Shown: positions 8,347-15,300 of the stretch, one piece after another | Layout: each line of letters opens with the position of its first letter | Position numbering within the stretch: the first letter of the stretch is position 1 | Source of the DNA: DYMC01 sp035406705 | GTDB taxonomy: Bacteria; Verrucomicrobiota; Lentisphaeria; Victivallales; GWF2-50-93 | Length of the DNA stretch: 16,050 nucleotides | Direction: 5' to 3' | Assembly: GCA_964426675.1 (NCBI GenBank) | Contig: CAYRRM010000046.1 | Span: 1-16,050, forward strand | Notes under the pieces: generated by a model | What the model saw: only the letters and a program-made list of their open reading frames with translations | Databases searched by the model: none | Told to the model about the DNA's origin: nothing | Program-made: the position numbers and the translations under genes

Positions 8347-10323
8347 ATGAAATATACAATTAAAGTATTCTCAAAATCAGGTACATTACTGATAAAGTCT
8401 GATATAGACTTTACACAGAATAATTCCATAACTATTGGTTCATCAGACTATTGTAATATTTCTCTCAGAAAATTTTTAGAAAATGGGGATATTAATAGCG
8501 TGGAATCAACGCATTTGATCATCTTGTCCCAAAATAATTCATTAACTGTATTAAGCCCATCGGGAAAAAATCCTCCTAAATTTTCTAATGGTAAGATTGC
8601 ATTGGAAAAAGAAATCACACCAGGTGAAAAAATATTCTTTGGTGATTGTTTTATGATTATTGAGTCATTTGAATACAAAGGAAATCCGATTTCCTTCCTC
8701 ATCATAAAAAAGTCATCAAAGATCATAGCTGAATATAAACTCTACAATCAAACGTATAGTATTGGTGATGCTAATTCAGGAGCAAACTTGACCGTACCAT
8801 TTGATACATCAGGAAAAATCATAATGACTATAAATGTTACTACAGAAGGCATTCTATTAACTCCTATTTCAAATGAAATTAGTAGTAGTTCAGGAAGCAT
8901 TATGGATAAGACAGTAGTAGACTTTTCTGAACAATATAAATTTAGAGAATATAGATTTTGTTTTGGCAAAGATTACCATCCTAATGAGCATTTATCTGTC
9001 TCAATTAATAGTATTCTCAATACCGCCATATCAACTCTTTTTATTATAGCCTTATCTTTGTCATTGTATTTATTTTATCATCATCATAAAATATCTACCT
9101 TAATCCCAAATAAGGAAAATGATGATATTCAATTAGCAAAAGAACTTTCAAACTCTCTAAATGAAGGAGATATATTCAGGGCTATTTATATTTCTTCTAT
9201 GTTACCAGGAAAGGATGAATATAAAAAGTTAATTTCATTAGATAATGCAATTTCTATCACCTTATTCTTCCAAAGCATTGTTTCCAATTTTGAATCTAAA
9301 ATTTCAAAAGATGACTTTATGGATACTCTCCTCTCATGTAAAAATCCTGTCCTCTCATTACAAGCATATTCAACTTATTTCAATGGTATTACAGATGAAT
9401 TAAACAGTTCATTTGAAGTTATAAATGCAACAAAATATAATAATATTCCTCAACTTAAGTCAATAAAATCCAGTAAAATAATGGAGAAAATACAAATTTT
9501 CAAAGACTATTTTGCGTCATTTAACAGCCTTAATAAAGCATGGTTGAATGAAGATTGGGAAAATGCTTCTAATATATTAACAACACTGGTAGAAAAAAGT
9601 GAAAAAGCGGGAATGAAAAGTTTCCTGGCTTTTTTTCGCAAACATATTGACATAGCAAAAACTGGGAAGAGAATTCAAAAATTAGAAAAAGACTTAAAAA
9701 ATTCAAATTTTATAGATAATTTTGCTCTAATAAATAAATTGAAACAAGAAGTTGAACAAATACAAACAGAAATCGCTGATATATCAAAATCTGATAGAGC
9801 AGCATATGAACTTCTTAAAAACGATTTGCAAAGGATCTCTACAAACTTAGGAGAAGCAGAAAATATAACAAATATCTTCTTCAAGTGGCAGAAAAATCAA
9901 GAAGAAGACCCAATTTTAATAGAACTAATATCGTCAATTTCAAAATTAAAACCATCAGAGTATAATACTTTGAGAAAAACTCTGTTTAAAATTGCAGTTC
10001 AGGTAAGTTCTAACGTAGAAAAAAGAATTAATGCAATTAATACGACAGGCTCTATCGAAAATCTCGAAAAATGTGATAGACTCAGTTCTATATGCAGTAT
10101 AATACTGTTTTTCAATCCTCAATTTGATACTTCGGCATTGACTGAAAAAAGAAATAAAATATACAATGAATTGCTGAATAAATGCGATGAGTTATTTGCT
10201 GAATACAAAAATTTCGACCCAAACTCAAAGGAAGCAAAAGTTATACTCTCTCAAATACTATCATATGCTCCTCCCGACAGCCGCTATAAAACATGGGCGG
10301 AGAAAACATTAAAAACAGAATAA
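8347..10323 (+). CDS. Double FHA-like, single-span, coiled-coil protein at end of tad operon
   Basis: The 658-residue product begins with two FHA-like beta domains: about 1-110 (NNSITIGSSDYCNISL, VESTHLIILSQNNSLTVLSP, ITPGEKIFFGD) and about 119-215 (YNQTYSIGDANSGANLTV). Both keep the G of the FHA core but have Ser32 and Asp141 where the phosphothreonine-binding Arg should be. A membrane helix follows at about 226-244, then a YHHHK stop-transfer. The rest, 250-658, is helical, with a coiled coil at about 441-515 and a TPR-like C-terminal tail (AKVILSQILSYAPPDSRYK). FHA-helix-periplasmic arrangement recalls type III secretion ring proteins such as YscD and PrgH, though I see no sequence match to them. 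It may be an inner-membrane scaffold for the pilus. The start codon abuts the previous stop, and the ribosome site is weak. Confidence 0.85.
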   Translation: MKYTIKVFSKSGTLLIKSDIDFTQNNSITIGSSDYCNISLRKFLENGDINSVESTHLIILSQNNSLTVLSPSGKNPPKFSNGKIALEKEITPGEKIFFGDCFMIIESFEYKGNPISFLIIKKSSKIIAEYKLYNQTYSIGDANSGANLTVPFDTSGKIIMTINVTTEGILLTPISNEISSSSGSIMDKTVVDFSEQYKFREYRFCFGKDYHPNEHLSVSINSILNTAISTLFIIALSLSLYLFYHHHKISTLIPNKENDDIQLAKELSNSLNEGDIFRAIYISSMLPGKDEYKKLISLDNAISITLFFQSIVSNFESKISKDDFMDTLLSCKNPVLSLQAYSTYFNGITDELNSSFEVINATKYNNIPQLKSIKSSKIMEKIQIFKDYFASFNSLNKAWLNEDWENASNILTTLVEKSEKAGMKSFLAFFRKHIDIAKTGKRIQKLEKDLKNSNFIDNFALINKLKQEVEQIQTEIADISKSDRAAYELLKNDLQRISTNLGEAENITNIFFKWQKNQEEDPILIELISSISKLKPSEYNTLRKTLFKIAVQVSSNVEKRINAINTTGSIENLEKCDRLSSICSIILFFNPQFDTSALTEKRNKIYNELLNKCDELFAEYKNFDPNSKEAKVILSQILSYAPPDSRYKTWAEKTLKTE

Positions 10324-10430
10324 TAAATAAAATATCACCTATTGCATTTAATTATAAAGTTATAGGAAAAATTTTCAGATACTTAGGTTCCCTTTACTTC
10401 ACGCCCTGAAAAAATATTTATAACTTCTAT

Positions 10431-10458
10431 TTGATTTTTACCTTTATCATTGTAGATT
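10431..10458 (+). promoter_or_regulatory. Possible sigma70-type promoter for the small exported protein
   Basis: TTGATT at 10431-10436 and TAGATT at 10453-10458 are separated by 16 bases and lie about 60 bases ahead of the gene's ATG at 10518. Each hexamer has four or five consensus matches, but in such AT-rich DNA this is weak evidence. Being the only spacer over 100 bases between the long operon and this gene makes a promoter here plausible. Confidence 0.3.
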
Positions 10459-10501
10459 ATCTTATTTCATAGATTAATATTTGAAAAATAAAAATGTTAA
10501 A

Positions 10502-10509
10502 AGAGGAGA
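10502..10509 (+). promoter_or_regulatory. Ribosome binding site deciding the start at 10518
   Basis: AGAGGAGA lies 8 bases before the ATG at 10518. The alternative ATG at 10494 is upstream of this site and has no ribosome site of its own. The choice also puts the basic MKK n-region exactly at the start of the signal peptide. Confidence 0.75.
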
Positions 10510-10517
10510 GAAAAGTC

Positions 10518-11084
10518 ATGAAAAAACTCGGTGCTATAATTGCAGCAGCATTTGTAATGATTGCCGGGACAACAACTTATGCAGCAGATTCTGTTTTTGA
10601 AGGAATCGTTTTATACATACCACACAGAATTGTTGATGCCTTTGATGTATTCTCTATGACAGTAGGTTTTGGTCCTACAGCTCGTGTAAAAGTGTATTCT
10701 ACCAGATATCTCGCATTTGGTGCGGGCGTGGGCGTTGAAGCTTCAGCGGTAAAACAGATAAACAGACAATATGGTGCTGGACTTGAGTCAGGTTGGGATG
10801 CGAGTTTCGCATGGCTTTCAGCAGAGCATAGTCAGAGAGAAGATTCAATAGGCTCTCTAAAAGATTATTATTACTATGAAACAGGAATCCCATCCCCCAG
10901 CGAAAGAATCTATGACTATTTTGAAGGAACAAGAGATTTTTGGTCTATTGGCGTTGATACGGGTGCTGGACTCGTAAAATTCTCATTTGAACTTCATCCT
11001 GTTGAAATAGCCGATTTCATTACGGGATGGCTCTTTATCGATCTAAAAGATGATGATTTTGGTGTAGAAGACATTAATCTTTAA
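10518..11084 (+). CDS. Small exported protein of unknown function
   Basis: From the ATG at 10518 the product is 188 residues. An upstream in-frame ATG at 10494 would add eight charged residues and lacks a ribosome site, so I reject it. Residues 1-22 are a textbook signal peptide (MKKLGAIIAAAFVMIAGTTTYA) with cleavage before ADSVF. The mature protein is rich in beta-type, aromatic and Gly residues, with a core around 'RIVDAFDVFSMTVGFGPTAR' and 'RYLAFGAGVGVEA'. This pattern of a D-x-F-D-x-F segment followed by V-G-x-G-P and a Gly-rich strand is reminiscent of a conserved group of uncharacterised exported proteins in diderm bacteria, recalled rather than searched. A tyrosine run (KDYYYYE) lies in the middle. 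It may be a periplasmic or outer-membrane-associated protein. It stands alone between two spacers and is more GC-rich than the pilus operon. Confidence 0.85.
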   Translation: MKKLGAIIAAAFVMIAGTTTYAADSVFEGIVLYIPHRIVDAFDVFSMTVGFGPTARVKVYSTRYLAFGAGVGVEASAVKQINRQYGAGLESGWDASFAWLSAEHSQREDSIGSLKDYYYYETGIPSPSERIYDYFEGTRDFWSIGVDTGAGLVKFSFELHPVEIADFITGWLFIDLKDDDFGVEDINL

Positions 11085-11124
11085 TCATCTTTTATTCTCT
11101 CAGGGGCATACTTAGTTTAGTGAT

Positions 11125-11161
11125 GACTTATTCGGATATTTGCTTGTTCCGATAATTAGTC
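11125..11161 (+). terminator. Imperfect hairpin, possible terminator
   Basis: GACT at 11125-11128 pairs with AGTC at 11158-11161, and TCGGA at 11132-11136 pairs with TCCGA at 11148-11152, with a small bulge between the two stems and an 11-base loop. GTTTTCTTG follows at 11162-11170, a poor U-tract. It lies 40 bases after the stop of the small exported protein and 58 bases before the next ATG, so it could end that transcript or act as a leader structure for the next unit. The stem is weak. Confidence 0.3.
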
Positions 11162-11187
11162 GTTTTCTTGAGTCATTTCTAATTTAT

Positions 11188-11204
11188 AAGGAGGGCTCAT
11201 CATC
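11188..11204 (+). promoter_or_regulatory. Strong ribosome site with a possible ATC start codon
   Basis: AAGGAGGG at 11188-11195 is the best Shine-Dalgarno in the window, yet the first ATG of the frame is 24 bases further on at 11220, too far for normal initiation. At ideal spacing (6 bases) there is ATC at 11202-11204, in frame with the gene and adding the residues AKNRI before the ATG. This adds the basic n-region that the signal-like sequence otherwise lacks. ATC initiation is rare but known in bacteria; a base error in an original ATG is an alternative. Confidence 0.5.
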
Positions 11205-11219
11205 GCAAAAAACAGAATA

Positions 11220-12377
11220 ATGATTTTTCTGCTTTCGGCATCTTTTTTATTTGCGATTTTCGCAAATTTCGCAAATTCAGTCGGAAATGATTTCAACGAC
11301 AATCATATTTTGGCATACAAACAAGCGGTAGTCCAATTTAATGATTCTTTTTCAGCAGCCGATGAAGATGCCGAAACAACTTCGGTATCTGAGGGCTCTT
11401 CCGCAGGTCGGATTTTTGGAATTGGTTTTTTGTTTTTTATCTCCCTGATATCAGGGGTTGCGATTTTTATTCTCGCCATATTCCTCTTTTTCCGCTGGAG
11501 AAAAATGTCACTTTTGCCTAAACTATTTGCGGCAGGTTGTTCTCTGATTTTTCTCATAGTTTTTCTTCTTTCTCTAATTGGGGCGCTTATCGCCCTTTAC
11601 TATTCTGTCAAAGAAAAGGATTCATCAGGACGGAAAAAATTTGAAGATAACGGTAAGCATTCCACTAATCTTCCAGGAAAGCACAATGGGATTTCCGTCA
11701 TAGATAGGGAACCGGATAAAGCAGAGCTTGCGAAATTCGCATTTTCCAGATTCAATAATGCAGTGAAACTCTATCAAGAATATCAAAATACTCATGACCC
11801 AGAAATTTATAAGAAAGCCATTGAAGAAATTGAAGTAGCAATAGGAACTGATGATGAAAATCCAGCGTATTGGTTACTTGCCGGTAAAATATATTCCGAA
11901 ATTGCCCCGGATTATGATGTGCAGGTTCTGGCCGAGGAATATCTGCGAAAATCGCTTGAACTTGATCCTAATAACATCCAAACTTTGCTTTCTCTCGCAA
12001 ATTGCCTTTCACTTCAAGAAAGATATTATGAAGCCAATGAACTTTTCACAAAGGTACTCACAAGGAACTACCATGCGTTTCGCGACTATCTTGTGCCGAT
12101 TATCACCTATAATTACATTTACGATAAACAGTATGAAAAAGCGGAAAGGTTTCTTCGCAATCTTCTTGAAAATGATCCTGGATCGGATGTTTTGCGAATA
12201 TCGCTCGCCATAACACTGAATATGCAGGGGAAAAGTAGGTCAGATGATGCCAAAAATGAGCTCCGTAAAGTCATTTTGAAATCAGATAGTCCGCCAATAT
12301 TGAAGACTTACGCTTCCAATTTGCTGAAGAATTTCGACAAATGGCATGGAGGTATGAAGAATGAAAATAAAGAATAA
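11220..12377 (+). CDS. Two-span membrane protein with TPR domain
   Basis: From the ATG at 11220 the product is 385 residues; translation may really begin at an in-frame ATC at 11202. The N-terminus (about 1-20) is a hydrophobic, signal-like segment ending in the FANFAN repeat. Two strong membrane helices follow at about 65-91 and 100-130, joined by a short loop with RWRK. Residues 172-380 are a helical TPR array, with visible repeat units such as AEEYLRKSLELDPNNIQTLL, YYEANELFTKVLTRN and YEKAERFLRNLLENDP. The TPR part probably binds a partner at the membrane. Its last 17 bases overlap the start of the large exported protein, so the two are translated together and likely function together. I considered TadD, the TPR protein of Tad systems, but TadD lacks such a helix pair and this gene is outside the pilus operon. 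Confidence 0.88.
   Translation: MIFLLSASFLFAIFANFANSVGNDFNDNHILAYKQAVVQFNDSFSAADEDAETTSVSEGSSAGRIFGIGFLFFISLISGVAIFILAIFLFFRWRKMSLLPKLFAAGCSLIFLIVFLLSLIGALIALYYSVKEKDSSGRKKFEDNGKHSTNLPGKHNGISVIDREPDKAELAKFAFSRFNNAVKLYQEYQNTHDPEIYKKAIEEIEVAIGTDDENPAYWLLAGKIYSEIAPDYDVQVLAEEYLRKSLELDPNNIQTLLSLANCLSLQERYYEANELFTKVLTRNYHAFRDYLVPIITYNYIYDKQYEKAERFLRNLLENDPGSDVLRISLAITLNMQGKSRSDDAKNELRKVILKSDSPPILKTYASNLLKNFDKWHGGMKNENKE
11251..11280 (+). repeat. Dispersed repeat copy C (FANFAN), tandem form
   Basis: A tandem of TTTCGCAAA-like units encodes AIFANFANS at residues 12-20 of the TPR membrane protein, right at the end of its signal-like segment. GCGATTTTCGC at 11253-11263 is one occurrence of the wider GCGANNNTCGC motif. 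It shares the FANFAN peptide with copy B and the FAN core with copy A. Confidence 0.6.
12348..12352 (+). promoter_or_regulatory. Ribosome binding site for the large exported protein
   Basis: GGAGG lies 8 bases before the ATG at 12361 and inside the 3' end of the TPR gene. It supports the start at 12361 and coupled translation of the pair. Confidence 0.65.
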
Positions 12378-15300
12378 TAAAATAAATTTTGCGAATTTCG
12401 CAAACGGAGCCACCATCCTCCTTTTGTTTGTATTGTCATTCTCGCTCATTTGTTATTCCTTGGAGACTCCGGATAAGTATCAAAGCAATGATGAGTGGAA
12501 AAAAGCAAGAGAAATCGAATTGCAAAGTCAAATTGATGATGCCGTAAAGCGTGGAGCCACACCATCTGAAATATCAAAAATCCGCGAAAAATGGGTAAAC
12601 GAAAATAGAGCAATGGAAAGTAGTCGCAGTCAGGCGCTCAGAGATTTCATTAAAGAAGTTTACGGAGTAAGCGACGATAAAACAGCTCAAAGAATACTGG
12701 AGACCGATTTTGAACAATCAGGAACCAAACCCGAACAAGGACAGGGAAGGTTTGGGGATATTGACATGACACCAAAACCAGAAGCTTGGAAAAAAATATG
12801 TGATTATGTGAATAAAAATCCGGATTCGAATAAGTTCGACGTAAGAGGAGGCTCAATCGAAATTCTAAATCAGGAAACTACTATTCATAATCCCAATAAA
12901 TTCTACAAATACAGCGTTGAAAAAGGTCCCGACGGAAAAGTGAAAATAGTGGAACCAGGAAAAGATGGGGCGCCAGTCAGGCGTTTTGATGTTGTTGCGG
13001 CAAGAGCCGGTGACAAGGAGAGTTACATATCCTACGAATTTGATGAGAATGGCAAAATCGTGATAGAGGATGGCGCATCCGTCGGCTACGATAAAAATGG
13101 CAACCCTGTCAGAAAACCAGGACCAAAGATCGCAGACCCTCACCTGAATACCCTTGATAACATGAAGAAAATTGGCAACCATTTTGACAAGGACAAGCGC
13201 GGAAATTTCAATTATCATGATAATCAGGCAACCGCTAAAGCCGTAATGAGAACTATAGAAGGAGCATACGGAAGTGACCCGTCAAAATGGCCTCCTGATA
13301 TAGCTGAAATGCATAGAAAATGTTATCAGGTCAAGAACGGAGTTTCCCTCGAGGAGCTTGGTATGACCGACAAAAATGCGAAAAATAAATTTTATGACCA
13401 GATGCAAGATGTTGTCAAAAAGTCATATGAGAAGACTTCCGCCGATTCGGCGAGACGTGACGCTGAACTTGATGCTAAACGTCGACAGGAATGGAGTGAG
13501 ATAGTGGAATTGAAAAAGAAAATGGGCGAAATGAAAAAAGCCGGCGACGAGGCCGGATTCAAAAAAGCCCAAAGCGAACTCCAGGAAAAAAAATCCAGTT
13601 ACGAAAAAACATCATCGAAGTTAATGGAAAAACGGTCTCTTGAGCTTCGTGCTGAACATGGGGTGATCGAAAACAAAGGCATCAGACTCCTCTCGGATTG
13701 CAAAGAAGGCAAATCCGTCAGAACCGTCGAATCAAAATACGGACAGGTCAGCGTTCAAGATGTTGAGACGAGAAAAGTGATGTCACCAACAGAGCTTGAA
13801 GCAAAGCTCACTGATAGTACAAGGAAGAAACTTGCTGAGTCGCTCAAACCAGAGATTCCAGAGTCATCTGTGGGCAAAGGTAAGACTGTTGGCTCCGGGA
13901 AAGTGGATATTGAACCGTTTTCCGGCAGGAAAGCGCTATTCGATAATACAGGCAAATTGCTTGATTTATATGGCGCATACCAGAATTATGATGTGACCGG
14001 AGAGGCACTTGACCTTGTGCTCGACACGAATCCCACTCTGAAAAAGGGTGTGCAAACTATTACCGCCGGTGCAAGCCTGCTAACCCTCGCTCAAAATGCC
14101 AGGACATCGGCCGTTGGAGCTATTATTGCCGGAGCTCCAGGCGCGATAAAATCCGGAGCTGAGGCGAGTATAGATGAATATGCAAAATGGTATCTGGAAA
14201 ATCCTGGGGCCGGAGATCCAAATTTCTTCCAGCGCACTGCAATAGGCTTCAGAGGCGCAAATAATTTCGCAAAACAGTTTGCGAAAGACACGGTATACGG
14301 TTTGACGGTCAAACCAGTAGTGGATATCTATCAAATCGCTGAATCTGGAACAGGCGCGTTCAATGCGAAACTCGCAAAGATTGAGACCGAACGGAAAAAT
14401 CGCGAGAACAAAGAGCAAATGCTTGCGACAGCCGAGGAAAAAACATTTGGCATAGTGCGAAATAAATTTGATTCTATGGAGAATGATGCAAAAAAAATCC
14501 TTTCTGATAATTCCTCAACAGAAGATGAAAAGAAAAAAGCAAGGGCAGTCCTCAAAGAATTGGAGTTCGGAAGAAGGCGTCTCCAGGAGGCAATTGATGA
14601 ACAGAGAAACCGAGATGTAAGCGGAGAATTCGGTAGCAACTACGACGAAGAGGATGAAAATAAGAGACATGTCGAACATTTAAAAGCCGTCAAAGAACGC
14701 GAGGAAGCCAGAAAACAACGCGAACTTACTATGAAAAACCTCGAAACGGCACTATCCAACGCTGAACGAGAAATGAAATCATTAACTCAAATTGCTGATT
14801 CCGTGAAAGTGAGTATATCTGTGGTTGACAAAGAGACAGGTTCTCCACTCGATGCGGAAGTCTCAATAAGCGGTGCCAAATACAAAAATCTGCGTCAGGA
14901 GTGCCGAAACGGTTCCGTCGTCTTCAAAGAAGTACCTTCCGGAAATTACGATATTTATGTGATGGCGAGAGGCTATGAATCCAGGCGAGTATCTTATTCC
15001 TTTGATGCGACTAAAAAGAAAGAATATTCCGGCTCTTTCAGCTTGATGAAAATGCCTTCAGATGAGACTCAGGCTTTTGCGAAACTCGCAGTAATGGTCG
15101 TTGATTCCGAGAGCGGTGAGGCTGTGAGTGGCGCCACAATAGCCCTTGAATCCCCTGACAGGAATTATTCGTATTCAGCATCAACTCCTACTGGTGCGAT
15201 GGAGTTTCCAACTCTCGCTTCCGGAGACTATTTTGTATCCGCTGGCGCACCAGGATATACCGCAAAATCAAGGTTGAGAATTCCAATCGAACCGGCGAAA

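Larger units (their letters stand above)
10324..10517. other. Spacer after the tad operon, AT-rich
   Basis: These 194 bases separate the pilus operon from the next gene and hold no supported open frame. I see no GC-rich hairpin followed by a U-run, so a classic intrinsic terminator for the pilus operon is absent or not recognisable. An inverted repeat, TTTTCAG at 10372-10378 and CTGAAAA at 10406-10412, encloses a 27-base loop that is GC-richer than its surroundings; it could be a regulatory site or chance. A candidate promoter follows it. Confidence 0.5.

Noticed and set aside
10494..10517. Upstream ATG at 10494 as start of the small exported protein
   Set aside because: The strong AGAGGAGA site lies downstream of it and fits the ATG at 10518, which also begins the signal peptide cleanly.
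11220..12377. TPR membrane protein as TadD
   Set aside because: TadD is an exported TPR protein without a strong helix pair and normally sits in the tad operon; here two membrane helices precede the TPR part and the gene is in a separate unit.
890..15089. CRISPR array
   Set aside because: The repeated palindromes are dispersed inside genes at irregular distances with no spacer structure, and no cas genes are present.
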